Source of the DNA: Methylobacterium sp. J-048
GTDB taxonomy: Bacteria > Pseudomonadota > Alphaproteobacteria > Rhizobiales > Beijerinckiaceae
DNA: 44,422 bases
Direction of reading: 5' to 3'
NCBI RefSeq assembly: GCF_022829515.1
Contig: NZ_JAKSYL010000026.1
Location: 1 to 44,422 of the forward strand
The translations under genes and the position numbers were made by a program. The notes below the pieces were generated by a model. It saw nothing but the letters and a program-made list of their open reading frames with translations, was not told where the DNA came from and did not search any database. This document shows, one piece after another, positions 1 through 8,841 of the stretch (the first letter of the stretch is position 1; each line of letters begins with the position of its first letter).

Positions 1-63
1 TTTTAGAAATTCAACAGAGAACACTGAAGTATACACATAGAGGCACAATCTATACCTACACGC

Positions 64-91
64 CGCCTTTCTGATCGCTGAAAGAAAGGCG
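64..91. terminator. Hairpin with 9-bp perfect stem
   Basis: Bases 64-72 (CGCCTTTCT) pair exactly with 83-91 (AGAAAGGCG) around a 10-nt loop. It lies just after an AT-rich stretch at the window edge and is not followed by a T run, so a factor-independent terminator for an upstream gene outside the window is possible but not shown. Confidence 0.35.
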
Positions 92-340
92 CGTTGCCCC
101 CCCCCCTTGCGGGGAGGGGTCAGGGGTGTGGGTGGGCAAGAAGACACCGCTGCGCTCGATGCTGCACCACCCCCACCTCCAACTCCTCCCCGAAAGGTGG
201 AGGAGGGCGCGTCTCGGCCAGGGTTGTGTGAATATCGTAGCCCGCAGAGGGGGGGAGGGAAGGCGCGTGTCGTCTCCGAACCGGATTCCACTTGAGCGTC
301 CGATGATCGGGAACCCGAGGCGTGGATCCGCCCCGCGCCC
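92..340. repeat. Non-coding GC-rich repeat region
   Basis: This stretch holds a run of ten C at 97-106, then G-rich blocks (111-136) and matching C-rich blocks (166-190), followed by a G-rich block at 197-207. These can fold into imperfect hairpins. It resembles the GC-rich intergenic repeats scattered through many methylobacterial genomes (inference). I see no gene; the open frames here are low-complexity proline/arginine products. Confidence 0.4.
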
Positions 341-1207
341 TCAGCGCTCCAGCCGGGCCACCAGGCTCGACGTGTCCCAGCGGTTGCCGCCCATGGCCTG
401 CACCTCGGCGTAGAACTGGTCGACGAGCGCCGAGACCGGGAGCTTGGCGCCGTTGCGGCGGGCCTCGTCCAGCAGGATGCCGAGATCCTTGCGCATCCAG
501 TCGACCGCGAAGCCGAACTCGAACTGGCCCGCGTTCATGGTCTTGCCGCGATTCTCCATCTGCCAGGAGCCGGCGGCCCCCTTGGAGATCACGTCGAGCA
601 CCGCCTCCACGTCGAGGCCGGCGCGCTTGGCGAAGTGGACGCCCTCGGACAGGCCCTGGACCAGGCCGGCGATGCAGATCTGGTTGACCATCTTGGTGAG
701 CTGGCCGGAGCCCACCGGGCCCATCAGCCGGCAGGCGCGGGCGAAGGCGCCGATCGCCGCCTCGACCTTGGCGTAGGTCTCCGGCGCGCCGCCGCACATC
801 ACGGTGAGCACGCCGTTCTCGGCGCCGGCCTGGCCGCCGGAGACCGGCGCGTCGATGAAGCCGAGCCCCTTGGCCTCGGCCGCCGCGGCGAGTTCCCGGG
901 CGACCTCGGCCGACGCGGTGGTGTGGTCGACGAACACCGCACCGGACGCCATGCCGGCGAGCGCGCCGTCCTCGCCCAGCACGACGCTGCGCAGGTCGTC
1001 GTCGTTGCCCACGCAGGCGAACACGATCTCGGCCCCCGCGACGGCCTCCCGGGGCGTGGCCGCGAAGGCGCCGCCATGGGCCTTCACCCAGGCCTCGGCC
1101 TTGGGCGTGGTCCGGTTGTAGACGGTGACGTCGTGGCCCTTCTTGGCGAGGTGTCCGGCCATCGGGCCGCCCATCACGCCCAGACCCAGGAATGCGACCT
1201 TCGCCAT
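341..1207 (-). CDS. NAD(P)-dependent 3-hydroxyisobutyrate-dehydrogenase-family reductase
   Basis: This 288-aa cytosolic oxidoreductase has the usual length and layout of the beta-hydroxyacid dehydrogenase family. The N-terminal Rossmann GxGxxG motif is at residues 8-13, the substrate-binding signature DAPVSGG at 119-125, and the catalytic lysine is K172 in GQLTKMVNQ. Family members reduce or oxidise small beta-hydroxy acids (3-hydroxyisobutyrate, tartronate semialdehyde, glyoxylate or succinic semialdehyde). The substrate cannot be read from sequence. The start is supported by AGGAG 11 nt upstream of the ATG. It lies 52 bp downstream of mctP on the same strand, so co-transcription with a monocarboxylate transporter is plausible and fits a role in C3 or glyoxylate metabolism. 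Confidence 0.9.
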   Translation of the reverse strand: MAKVAFLGLGVMGGPMAGHLAKKGHDVTVYNRTTPKAEAWVKAHGGAFAATPREAVAGAEIVFACVGNDDDLRSVVLGEDGALAGMASGAVFVDHTTASAEVARELAAAAEAKGLGFIDAPVSGGQAGAENGVLTVMCGGAPETYAKVEAAIGAFARACRLMGPVGSGQLTKMVNQICIAGLVQGLSEGVHFAKRAGLDVEAVLDVISKGAAGSWQMENRGKTMNAGQFEFGFAVDWMRKDLGILLDEARRNGAKLPVSALVDQFYAEVQAMGGNRWDTSSLVARLER

Positions 1208-1259
1208 CGTCTTCTCCTCATGAGCGCCGGTTCACGCCGGCGCGATCCCGAACGGTGGC

Positions 1260-2750
1260 TCAGCGGCCGGCCGCGACGGCCGGATTCCGGCCGCCGAGGG
1301 TCAGCGCGGCGTTCACGACCACCGCCACGACGATGTTCACGGCGAGCGCCAGGAGCCCGGTATAGAGCGTGAGCTTGGCGTCGCCGAAGGTCAGGGTGTG
1401 CAGGGGCTTCAGCCCGTCCGACCAGGCGATCAGGCTGCCGGCGACGAAGCCCACCGCCCAGCCCGCCAACAGCGCCGGCGCCCGGAACCACGAGACGTAG
1501 AGCCCGAAGATCAGAGCCGGCAGGGTCTGCAGGATCCACAGGCCGCCGAGCAATTGCAGGTCGAGGGCGAACTGCGTCGGCAGGACCAGGATCGCCACCA
1601 GCGCGCCGATCTTGACCAGCATCGAGGTGATCTTGGCGACCTGCGCCTCCCCGGCGGAGGTCACGTTCGGGTTGACATAGGCCTTCCAGACGTTGCGCGA
1701 GAACAGGTTGGCGGCGCCGATCGACATCACCGCGGCCGGCACCAGGGCGCCGATCGCGATGGCCGCGAAGGCGAAGCCCGCGAACCAGCCCGGGAACAGG
1801 GTCTTGAACAGGGCCGGGACCACGTCGTTGTTGCTCGTCACCTTGAGGCCGGCGGCGTGGCCCATGTAGCCGAGCATCGCCAGCAGCCCGAGCAGCAGCG
1901 TGTAGGCCGGCAGCAGCACCGCGTTCTTGCGGATGGTGTTGCCCCCCGAGGAGGCGAAGATGCCGGTGAGCGTGTGCGGGTACATGAACGCGGCCAGCGC
2001 CGAGCCCAGCGCCAGGGACGCGTAGGGCAGGATCTGCGCCGGGCTCAGCAGCGTGCCGCCCGAGCCCTTGGCCTTGAACGCGGCGTCGGCCGCGTCGAAC
2101 ACCGCGCCGTAGCCGCCGAGCTTCGACGGCACGATCGCCACCGCCACCAGCACCACGATGTAGATCATGATGTCCTTGACGAAGGCGATCAGCGCCGGCG
2201 CCCGCAGGCCGGACGAGTAGGTGTAGAAGGCCAGCACCAGGAAGGCGGCGATCAGCGGGAACTCGCCGCGCAGCCCCAGCGCCTTGATCGCCACCTCCAT
2301 GCCGATGAGCTGGAGCGCGATGTAGGGCATGGTGGCGACCACGCCTGTGACGGCCACCGCGAGTTCGAGCGCCCGCGAGCCGTAGGTGCCGTACACGACA
2401 TCGCCGGCCGTGACGTAGCCCTTGTCCTTGGCCGCCTGCCACAGCACCGGCATCACCGCGAACACGAACGGGTAGACGATGATCGTGTAGGGCAGCGCGA
2501 AGAACCCGTAGGCGCCGACCGCGTAGACCAGAGCCGGCACCGCGATGACCGTGTAGGCGGTGTAGAAGTCGCCGCCTATCAGGAACCACGTGATCCAGGT
2601 GCCGAACTTGCGCCCGCCCAGGCCCCACTCGTCGAGATGGGCCAGCGTCTCGGGCCGGCGCCAGCGGGCGGCCACGAAGCCCATCACGGTCACCAGCAGG
2701 AAGAAGAAGACGAAGACCGACAGCGCCGGGACGTCGAGATCAGCGGTCAT
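1260..2750 (-). CDS. mctP: MctP-type monocarboxylate sodium:solute symporter
   Basis: This 496-aa inner-membrane protein of the sodium:solute symporter family has about 13 hydrophobic segments. The N-terminal pattern (HLDEWGLGGRKFGTWITWFL, then GGDFYTAYT) is typical of the MctP branch, which imports lactate, pyruvate, propionate and similar monocarboxylates in rhizobia. The start overlaps the stop of the upstream DUF3311 gene by 11 bp, so the two are translationally coupled. That pairing is itself characteristic of MctP operons. The exact substrate is inferred from the family. Confidence 0.88.
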   Translation of the reverse strand: MTADLDVPALSVFVFFFLLVTVMGFVAARWRRPETLAHLDEWGLGGRKFGTWITWFLIGGDFYTAYTVIAVPALVYAVGAYGFFALPYTIIVYPFVFAVMPVLWQAAKDKGYVTAGDVVYGTYGSRALELAVAVTGVVATMPYIALQLIGMEVAIKALGLRGEFPLIAAFLVLAFYTYSSGLRAPALIAFVKDIMIYIVVLVAVAIVPSKLGGYGAVFDAADAAFKAKGSGGTLLSPAQILPYASLALGSALAAFMYPHTLTGIFASSGGNTIRKNAVLLPAYTLLLGLLAMLGYMGHAAGLKVTSNNDVVPALFKTLFPGWFAGFAFAAIAIGALVPAAVMSIGAANLFSRNVWKAYVNPNVTSAGEAQVAKITSMLVKIGALVAILVLPTQFALDLQLLGGLWILQTLPALIFGLYVSWFRAPALLAGWAVGFVAGSLIAWSDGLKPLHTLTFGDAKLTLYTGLLALAVNIVVAVVVNAALTLGGRNPAVAAGR

Positions 2751-2937
2751 CGCGCACGCCCCGGTAGACGAGGTAGAGGATCAGGGAGGTGAGCGGCACC
2801 CAGGCCAGCTGATACCAGTAGAAGAACGGGAAGCCGAACAGGACCGGATCGTGCTGGTTGTAGAACGGCACCCACAGGAGCCCGAGGAAGGGCAGCAGCA
2901 GGAGCCACATCAGCGGCGAGCGGCGTCGGGTTTCCAT
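2740..2937 (-). CDS. DUF3311 small membrane protein, partner of MctP
   Basis: This 65-aa protein has two hydrophobic helices (about residues 9-24 and 41-60) separated by a polar loop with FYNQHDPVLFGFPFFYWYQ, the hallmark of DUF3311. Such proteins are almost always encoded directly upstream of an SSS-family symporter and are thought to be an accessory subunit. Here the gene overlaps mctP by 11 bp. The ATG at 2935-2937 faces cstA across a 210-bp divergent intergenic region that must hold promoters for both directions. Confidence 0.85.
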   Translation of the reverse strand: METRRRSPLMWLLLLPFLGLLWVPFYNQHDPVLFGFPFFYWYQLAWVPLTSLILYLVYRGVRDDR

Positions 2938-3147
2938 GGTCCGGCCCGTGAACGAGAACAGGTCTTGGCCGACGATCCGGTGTTACAGATCGGTCGTGGC
3001 GCAGCTCGGCGCGTTGCATCACAGGTCGAGCCGCTTGCGTCAACGGCAAGGCGATAGGATAAATCGGAGTTGTCGCCCGGGACCAGCGAGTCCCAGCCGG
3101 AAGGCCCCAGGCCCCCGAGCGTGAGGCGGTCTGTAGGGAGCGGGACG

Positions 3148-5220
3148 ATGGGTACGGCGATCGGCAGGCAAGTGCGCGACCATGGGCCCTGGGCCCTCGT
3201 GGGAGCGCTCGGCGCCGCGGCTCTGGCGATCGTGGCCACCCAGCGCGGCGAGACGATCAACGCTCTCTGGATCGTGGTCGCGGCGGTCTGCGTCTACCTG
3301 ATCGCCTACCGCTACTATTCGAAATTCATCGCCGAGAAGGTGATGCGCCTCGACCCGAAGCGCGTGACCCCGGCGGTCCGCCACAATGACGGGCTCGACT
3401 ACGTGCCCACCAACCGCAGCGTCCTGTTCGGCCACCATTTCGCAGCGATCGCAGGCGCGGGCCCGCTGGTCGGCCCGGTGCTCGCCGCGCAGATGGGCTA
3501 CCTGCCCGGCATGCTGTGGATCCTGGCCGGCGTGGTGCTGGCCGGGGCGGTGCAGGACTTCATGGTCCTGTTCGTGTCCATGCGCCGGGACGGCCGGTCG
3601 CTCGGCGAGCTGATCCGGGCCGAGCTCGGCACCGTGCCGGGCATCATCGCGCTGTTCGGCACCTTCCTGATCATGGTGATCCTGCTGGCCGTGCTGGCGC
3701 TGATCGTGGTCAAGGCCCTGGCCGAGAGCCCGTGGGGCACCTTCACGGTGATGTCGACGATCCCGATCGCGATGCTGATGGGCGTCTACACGCGCTATAT
3801 CCGCCCGGGCCGGATCGGCGAGGTCTCGATCCTCGGTTTCGTCCTCTTGATCCTGGCGATCCTCGGCGGCGGCTCGGTGGCCGCGAGCCCGGTCTGGGGC
3901 CCGGCCTTCACCTTCACGGGCCCGCAGCTGTGCTGGATGCTGATCGGCTACGGCTTCGTGGCCTCGATCCTGCCGGTCTGGCTGCTGCTGGCGCCGCGGG
4001 ACTACCTCTCGACCTTCCTCAAGATCGGCACCATCGTCGGGCTGGCGCTCGGCATCGCGGTCGTCGCGCCGCACCTGCAGATGCCCGCGACGACCAAGTT
4101 CGTGGACGGCACCGGGCCGGTCTGGGCCGGCAGCCTGTTCCCGTTCCTGTTCATCACCATCGCGTGCGGCGCGGTCTCGGGCTTCCACGCCCTGATCGCG
4201 TCGGGCACCACCCCGAAGCTCATCGCCAGCGAGGGCGATGCCCGCTTCATCGGCTACGGCGGCATGCTGATGGAATCGTTCGTGGCGATCATGGCGCTGG
4301 TCTCGGCCTGCGTGATCGACCCGGGCGTCTACTTCACCATGAACTCGCCCGCGGCGCTCGTCGGCACCACGCCCGAGACCGCTGCCGCGGCCGTGACCAA
4401 GCTCGGCTTCGCCACCACGCCCGAGGTGATCACCCAGACCGCCGCGGATGTCGGCGAGCGCACGATCATCTCGCGCGCCGGCGGCGCCCCGACCCTGGCG
4501 GTGGGCATGGCCCACATCATCTCCTCGGCCATCGGCGGCAAGGCGATGATGGCGTTCTGGTACCACTTCGCGATCCTGTTCGAGGCGCTGTTCATCCTCA
4601 CGGCCGTGGATGCGGGCACCCGCGCCTGCCGGTTCATGGTGCAGGATCTCGTCGCCCTGGCGGTGCCGTCGTTCAAGAACACCACCTCCTGGGGGCCGAG
4701 CATCGCGGCCACCGCCATCGCGGTCGGCGCCTGGGGCTACTTCCTGTACCAGGGCGTGACCGACCCGCTCGGCGGCATCAACACCCTGTGGCCGCTGTTC
4801 GGCATCTCCAACCAGATGCTGGCCGCGGTGGCGCTGACGCTCTGCACGGTGGTGATCTTCAAGATGAAGCGCGAGCGCTACGCGTTCGTGACCATCATCC
4901 CGACCGCGTGGCTGTGCCTGTGCACCCTCACGGCCGGCTGGCAGAAGATCATGTCCGCCGACCCGAAGATCGGCTTCCTGGCCCATGCCGAGCGCTACGC
5001 GACGGCCGCCGCCGAGGGCAAGCTCCTGGCGCCGGCCAAGAACGCCGACCAGATGGCGCAGATCATCCTCAACGACCGGATCGACGCCGTGCTGGCAGCC
5101 CTGTTCATCGGCCTCGTGGTCGCCATCGCGGGCTTCGGCATCGCCGCCTGCCTGAAGGCGTGGCGAGCCGATCGCTGGACCGCCCTCGAGACCGATCCGC
5201 GCCTGGCCGCGGCCGAGTAG
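3148..5220 (+). CDS. cstA: CstA-family carbon starvation protein (pyruvate/peptide transporter)
   Basis: This 690-aa inner-membrane protein has about 16-18 hydrophobic segments. The signature FGHHFAAIAGAGPLVGPVLA near the N-terminus and the central ACGAVSGFHALIASGTTPK block are diagnostic for CstA. Known members import pyruvate or peptides under carbon limitation. I chose the ATG at 3148 because AGGGAG lies about 9 nt upstream; an in-frame TTG at 3070 would add 26 residues without CstA character. The gene diverges from the mctP unit and is followed 8 bp later by a YbdD-type gene, the standard CstA partner. Together with MctP this suggests a pyruvate/lactate uptake locus. Confidence 0.93.
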   Translation: MGTAIGRQVRDHGPWALVGALGAAALAIVATQRGETINALWIVVAAVCVYLIAYRYYSKFIAEKVMRLDPKRVTPAVRHNDGLDYVPTNRSVLFGHHFAAIAGAGPLVGPVLAAQMGYLPGMLWILAGVVLAGAVQDFMVLFVSMRRDGRSLGELIRAELGTVPGIIALFGTFLIMVILLAVLALIVVKALAESPWGTFTVMSTIPIAMLMGVYTRYIRPGRIGEVSILGFVLLILAILGGGSVAASPVWGPAFTFTGPQLCWMLIGYGFVASILPVWLLLAPRDYLSTFLKIGTIVGLALGIAVVAPHLQMPATTKFVDGTGPVWAGSLFPFLFITIACGAVSGFHALIASGTTPKLIASEGDARFIGYGGMLMESFVAIMALVSACVIDPGVYFTMNSPAALVGTTPETAAAAVTKLGFATTPEVITQTAADVGERTIISRAGGAPTLAVGMAHIISSAIGGKAMMAFWYHFAILFEALFILTAVDAGTRACRFMVQDLVALAVPSFKNTTSWGPSIAATAIAVGAWGYFLYQGVTDPLGGINTLWPLFGISNQMLAAVALTLCTVVIFKMKRERYAFVTIIPTAWLCLCTLTAGWQKIMSADPKIGFLAHAERYATAAAEGKLLAPAKNADQMAQIILNDRIDAVLAALFIGLVVAIAGFGIAACLKAWRADRWTALETDPRLAAAE

Positions 5221-5228
5221 GGCGCGTC

Positions 5229-5450
5229 ATGGAGCCACAGCAGAGCCTGCGCCGCCGCCTCCAGACGCTGTCCAAATGCGTCTGCGACGGCGCCCGGCTG
5301 ATGGTGGGGCAGGGGGATTACGCGGCCTACGCCGCGCATATCCGCCGCACCCATCCCGACCAGGCGCCGATGACCGAGCTGGAGTTCTTTCGCAATCGCG
5401 AGAACGCCCGCTTCGGGGTGGGGAATACGTCGGGGTTCCGCTGCTGCTGA
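5229..5450 (+). CDS. YbdD/YjiX-family small protein (DUF466)
   Basis: This 73-aa protein has the typical YbdD/YjiX ending: HPDQAPMTELEFFRNRENAR followed by RFGVGNTSGFRCC. Small DUF466 proteins are encoded immediately after CstA/BtsT-type transporters and are needed for full pyruvate transport in enterobacteria. The ATG lies 8 bp after the cstA stop, so co-translation in one transcript is likely. Its assignment rests on both sequence and position. Confidence 0.88.
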   Translation: MEPQQSLRRRLQTLSKCVCDGARLMVGQGDYAAYAAHIRRTHPDQAPMTELEFFRNRENARFGVGNTSGFRCC

Positions 5451-5484
5451 CGCGGGTCCGTATCCGGTCAGCATCGCGCAAATC

Positions 5485-5529
5485 GTATCTACGATCCGAT
5501 TGACCGGCCCGGGCTCGGATCGTAGGTAC
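5485..5529. promoter_or_regulatory. Inverted repeat upstream of brnT, likely BrnA operator
   Basis: GTATCTACGATCCGA (5485-5499) is repeated in inverted orientation at 5515-5529, matching at 14 of 15 positions around a 15-nt spacer. The right arm ends 4 bp before the brnT ATG. BrnT/BrnA operons are known to be autorepressed by BrnA or the complex, so an operator at this place is expected. That this repeat is the operator is inference. Confidence 0.55.
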
Positions 5530-5533
5530 GGGC

Positions 5534-5806
5534 ATGCGCGTGGTCTGGGACGAGCCGAAGCGGGTGAGCAATCTCGCCAAGCACGGCCTGGACTTCGCAG
5601 ACGCGCGTGATCGGCTCCGGTTCGAGGATTCGGTGGTCGTGCCGTCCCATCCCGGACCGGACGGCCGCCGGCGCTTCGTAGCCATCGGCCTTCTGGATGG
5701 CCGCCTCGTCACGGCCGTACTCGCGCCGCTCGGCTCCGAGGCGCTGGCTCTCGTCAGCCTGCGCCCGGCGAGCCGCAAGGAACGGAGGATCTACGAGGAT
5801 GCCTAA
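5534..5806 (+). CDS. brnT: BrnT-family ribonuclease toxin
   Basis: This 90-aa protein matches the BrnT toxin in length and pattern. The N-terminus WDEPKRVSNLAKHGLDFADA contains the typical W-D..K...N..KHG..F core, and the end SLRPASRKERRIYEDA contains the R..S..E...Y motif. BrnT is a RelE-like fold ribonuclease that blocks translation until neutralised by BrnA. It overlaps brnA by 8 bp, in the toxin-first order usual for this family. No strong ribosome site is visible; the start lies 4 bp after the operator-like repeat. Confidence 0.92.
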   Translation: MRVVWDEPKRVSNLAKHGLDFADARDRLRFEDSVVVPSHPGPDGRRRFVAIGLLDGRLVTAVLAPLGSEALALVSLRPASRKERRIYEDA

Positions 5807-6113
5807 GCTCGATCTTCCCTCGATCACCGACGCCGAGGAGGCACGCATCCAGGCCGGGATCGCGGCCGACTCGGACAATCCCGAGGTCACCGATGCCCAG
5901 GCACGCCAGGCGCGTCCCTTTGCCGAAGTGTTCCCCGAACTGGCGGCGACCCTGCGCCGGTCTCGGGGTCCCCAGAAGGCGCCGACCAAGCAGCTCGTGA
6001 GCCTGCGCCTCGATTCGGAGATCGTGGAGGCGTTCAAGGCGACCGGGCCCGGCTGGCAGACCCGGATGAACGACGCGCTGCGGGCAGCGGCTCGCGACCT
6101 CGGGGCTGGGTAA
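5799..6113 (+). CDS. brnA: BrnA-family antitoxin
   Basis: This 104-aa protein has an acidic, probably flexible toxin-binding N-terminal part (residues 1-60). The C-terminal DNA-binding region contains KQLVSLRLDSEIVEAFKATG then GWQTRMNDALR, the ribbon-helix-helix-like segment of BrnA (VSLRLD forms the strand). It neutralises BrnT and represses the operon. The ATG lies inside the end of brnT (8-bp overlap), giving coupled translation. Confidence 0.9.
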   Translation: MPKLDLPSITDAEEARIQAGIAADSDNPEVTDAQARQARPFAEVFPELAATLRRSRGPQKAPTKQLVSLRLDSEIVEAFKATGPGWQTRMNDALRAAARDLGAG

Positions 6114-6230
6114 GGGCCGACCCGCGAAACCATAAATTGCGCGCAGAATGTCAGTCCCCGGCGCAAGCGCGGCCGGATCTTGACTCGGCCGCCACAATAT
6201 CCGCCATCTCCGACCGCACGGGAGGTCGGC

Positions 6231-6665
6231 ATGAGCATTTTCCAGGACGCCATCCTTCGGTTCGGCCGCACGATCATGTCGTATGCGGGCGATGCCGTCT
6301 TCCTCCAGTCGGCGGTCTCGGCCGCGGCCAACGTCATCGTGGCCGACGGCGACGTGGCCGAGGAGGAGATCGAATCGGCGATCAGCGGCATCCGCGCCAA
6401 CCCGATCCTCGAGAAGTCCTACGACACGCTGCGCGTCGAGCAGGAGCTCTACGAGGCCATCGCCCGGGCCAAGACCCGGGCCGGCCGCCTGGAGAACCTG
6501 CGGCTCGTCGGCGCCATCGCGGAGCGGCCGATCGACCAGCGCCAGGACGTTTTTCTGATCGGCGCCGACGTGGCCGATTTCGGCGGCATCAGCGAGGTCG
6601 AGCACAAGGCGCTCGACGAGATCGGTGCGGCGTTGCACGTCGACAAGTCCGCCCTGCTGCGCTGA
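6231..6665 (+). CDS. TerB-like (tellurite-resistance type) domain protein
   Basis: This 144-aa helical protein has the TerB-type pattern: AAANVIVADGDVAEEEIESA near residues 30-49 (the D-G-D plus acidic cluster typical of the metal-binding first half), then a matching second half with VADFGGISEVEHKALDEIG. TerB-domain proteins are linked to tellurite resistance and membrane stress responses, but isolated copies like this are uncharacterised. The start at 6231 has GGGAGG 6 nt upstream. It stands alone, 117 bp after brnA, with a GC-rich inverted repeat (6169-6175 with 6186-6192) in between. Confidence 0.75.
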   Translation: MSIFQDAILRFGRTIMSYAGDAVFLQSAVSAAANVIVADGDVAEEEIESAISGIRANPILEKSYDTLRVEQELYEAIARAKTRAGRLENLRLVGAIAERPIDQRQDVFLIGADVADFGGISEVEHKALDEIGAALHVDKSALLR

Positions 6666-7277
6666 GCCGCCCCGAGGGCGTGTCGTCCGCCCTGGGTTGA
6701 CCGGTCGGAACGCTTCCGTACCGCAGGCTCGGCCGGGTGTCGGCGCGATTGCCCGGCGAGCGCTCGGGTTGGCTCGCACGCCCCCGCCGAATGCGGAACG
6801 TGGCTTGCCGGCCGCGATCCGGGCGCTTGCGGCCGCCGCTAAGCAACCGCCGGGGGGCCGATCCTCGATGCACCGTCCTGGGGGCGCTCAAGGTGATCCG
6901 TGCGCCCCCCGCCTCGCGGTAGAAGGCTCGCCGCCGAAGGGGAGACCGGTTCGGCGGCCCCGTCGCCATCCGCGCGCGCAAACGGTGCGGCATCCCCTCG
7001 AAAGCGGACTCTTGAGGAGCGATCGGGCTGGCCGATACACATCGCCGAAGCCGTCGATCGCGCCGAAACAGGTCGGCAGCGCCCTCAGCCAGGATCAAGT
7101 GAAATCGCGGCGGCCGCGATGCTTGTTCTCTAAAACTGAAATATAATAGCTGATCTGTTTGATATAATCATCGCATGTGATCAGCAGTGATCTGATTTTT
7201 ATTTCCGGTTCTGTGTTCGGCCCGCTTGACATGAGGTGATTGCCGAACGTTTCATATGCATTTGAACGGTGATCGCT
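6666..7277. other. Intergenic region without a supported gene; promoter-like 3' part
   Basis: 6666-7120 is GC-rich and only holds low-complexity arginine/proline frames that I do not accept as genes. From about 7130 the sequence turns AT-rich. It has TATAAT at 7142-7147 and again at 7163-7168, several TGATC repeats (7151-7192), and TTGACA at 7226-7231. It probably contains the promoter and regulator sites of the ABC operon that begins at 7317. Confidence 0.4.
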
Positions 7278-7292
7278 CGCTGAGACTCAGCG
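7278..7292. promoter_or_regulatory. 15-bp perfect palindrome before ABC operon
   Basis: CGCTGAGACTCAGCG is a perfect odd-centred palindrome (centre A7285), ending 24 bp before the start codon of the ABC ATPase gene. A palindrome this size in a leader is consistent with an operator or a small RNA hairpin. No regulator gene is adjacent. Confidence 0.35.
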
Positions 7293-7316
7293 CTCGGGAC
7301 AAACGGGGCGACAGAT

Positions 7317-8831
7317 TTGCCGGTGGTGCTCGCGGCGAACAATCTGACCAAGCGCTTCGGATCGACCCGGGCGCTCACCGACGTGTCGTTCGAGCTCGCG
7401 GCCGGCGAGGTGCTCGCCCTGATGGGCGCCAATGGGGCCGGCAAGTCGACCCTGGTGAAGATCCTGTGCGGCGTCCACGGCGCCGATGCGGGGTCGATCA
7501 CCATAAGCGGGAAGACGGTGGCGTTCGCCGCGCCGCGGCAGGCGCGGGCGCACGGGATCATCGCCGTGCACCAGTCGATCGCCGATGTCGGCGTCCCGAC
7601 CCTGTCGGTCGCCGATAACCTGCTGCTCGACCGCTCCTGCACGGGGCGCGGCCCGCTCCTGGCCGGCGGCCGGCGGAACTTGCGCGCCGCCGAGGCGATC
7701 GCGGCCGGCATCGGCCTCGACCTGGACCTGTCCCGCACCCTCGGAACGCTCTCGATCGCCGAGCGCCAGCTCGTCGCCATCGCGCGCGCCGTCGCGCACG
7801 ACCCGACGGTGCTGATTCTCGACGAGCCGACCGCGAGCCTCTCGGCCCCCGAATCCGAACGCCTGTTCACGGTCCTCGACCGGCTCAGGGACCGGGGCGT
7901 CGCGCTGCTCTACATCTCGCACAGGACCGGCGATCTGCGCCGGATCGCCGACCGGATCGTGGTGCTGCGCGACGGCCGGGTCGCGGGCGCGTTCCGTCGG
8001 CCGCTGGATCTCGACGCCGCGATCCGGGCGATGGTCGGCCACGCGGTCGGGCGGGTGGCGCGGCGCGATCCGGTGCCGGACGGCGCGCCGGTCCTGCGGC
8101 TGTCGCAGGCGCGGCTCGCCCCGGCCACTGCTACCTTCGATCTCGCCGCGCATGCGGGCGAGGTCGTGGCCGTGACCGGGCCGGTGGGGGCCGGAAAGTC
8201 GACGCTGGCCGGAGCCATCTTGGGGCGCTGGCCGCTCGCGGCCGGGCACATGGAGCTCGACGGCCAGCGCTGGCGGCCGCGCTCCGCCGGGGAGGCGATC
8301 CGCAACGGCGTGTTCATGGCCGGCGAGGACCGGTGGCGCACCACCTTCTTCCCCGGCACCGTGCCGTTCGCGCATATCGCCGGCACGATCGGCTTTCCCT
8401 TCCTGGACCGCCGGAGCCGGGCCGGCCTGGTCTCGCCGACCGCCGAGGCGCGCGCGGCAGCCCGGCTCATCGCCGAATTCGGGATCAAGGCGCGCGGCCC
8501 CGACGATCGGCCCGCCGTCCTGTCGGGCGGCAACCAGCAGAAGGTCGTCCTCGCCCGCTGGCACGCCGAGCCGGCGCGGCTGCTGCTGCTCGACGAGCCG
8601 TTCCAGGGCGTCGATATCGGCGCCCGGGACGACATCGTCCGGGCGATCCGAGCCCAGTCGCGGGACCGCGCCACGATCGTCTTCGTCAACGACCTCGAAG
8701 AGGCGCTGGAGGTCGGCGACCGGGTCGTCGTCATGGCCGATCGCGCCGTGGTCGGGGATGCCGGCGACCTCGCCCGGATCAGCACGCTGCTGGCTTCAGG
8801 CGCCCCTTCGCCTCACCCCGCCGCCTCGTAG
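7317..8831 (+). CDS. Sugar-type ABC transporter ATPase with two nucleotide-binding domains (RbsA/XylG-like)
   Basis: This 504-aa cytosolic ATPase has two tandem ABC domains as in RbsA/MglA. The first has Walker A GANGAGKST at residues 37-45 and Walker B LILDEPTASLS. The second has GPVGAGKSTL, the full signature LSGGNQQKVVLARW and LLLLDEPFQGVD. The first domain's signature is weak (LSIAERQ), as is usual for this family. The start is TTG at 7317 with a GGGGCG stretch 6-11 nt upstream; GTG at 7323 or 7326 is also possible. It is followed 10 bp later by a permease. The matching periplasmic protein is encoded convergently at 9869-10906. The substrate is not evident. Confidence 0.9.
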   Translation: MPVVLAANNLTKRFGSTRALTDVSFELAAGEVLALMGANGAGKSTLVKILCGVHGADAGSITISGKTVAFAAPRQARAHGIIAVHQSIADVGVPTLSVADNLLLDRSCTGRGPLLAGGRRNLRAAEAIAAGIGLDLDLSRTLGTLSIAERQLVAIARAVAHDPTVLILDEPTASLSAPESERLFTVLDRLRDRGVALLYISHRTGDLRRIADRIVVLRDGRVAGAFRRPLDLDAAIRAMVGHAVGRVARRDPVPDGAPVLRLSQARLAPATATFDLAAHAGEVVAVTGPVGAGKSTLAGAILGRWPLAAGHMELDGQRWRPRSAGEAIRNGVFMAGEDRWRTTFFPGTVPFAHIAGTIGFPFLDRRSRAGLVSPTAEARAAARLIAEFGIKARGPDDRPAVLSGGNQQKVVLARWHAEPARLLLLDEPFQGVDIGARDDIVRAIRAQSRDRATIVFVNDLEEALEVGDRVVVMADRAVVGDAGDLARISTLLASGAPSPHPAAS

Positions 8832-8841
8832 AGCCTCCGTC

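Noticed and set aside
107..797. Long frames on both strands over the window start and the reductase gene
   Set aside because: Low-complexity proline/arginine products that are shadows of the reductase gene or of GC-rich repeats.
6589..7146. Overlapping frames of 60-170 aa after the TerB-type gene
   Set aside because: No family likeness, no ribosome sites, arginine/proline-rich composition on both strands; typical chance frames in high-GC DNA.
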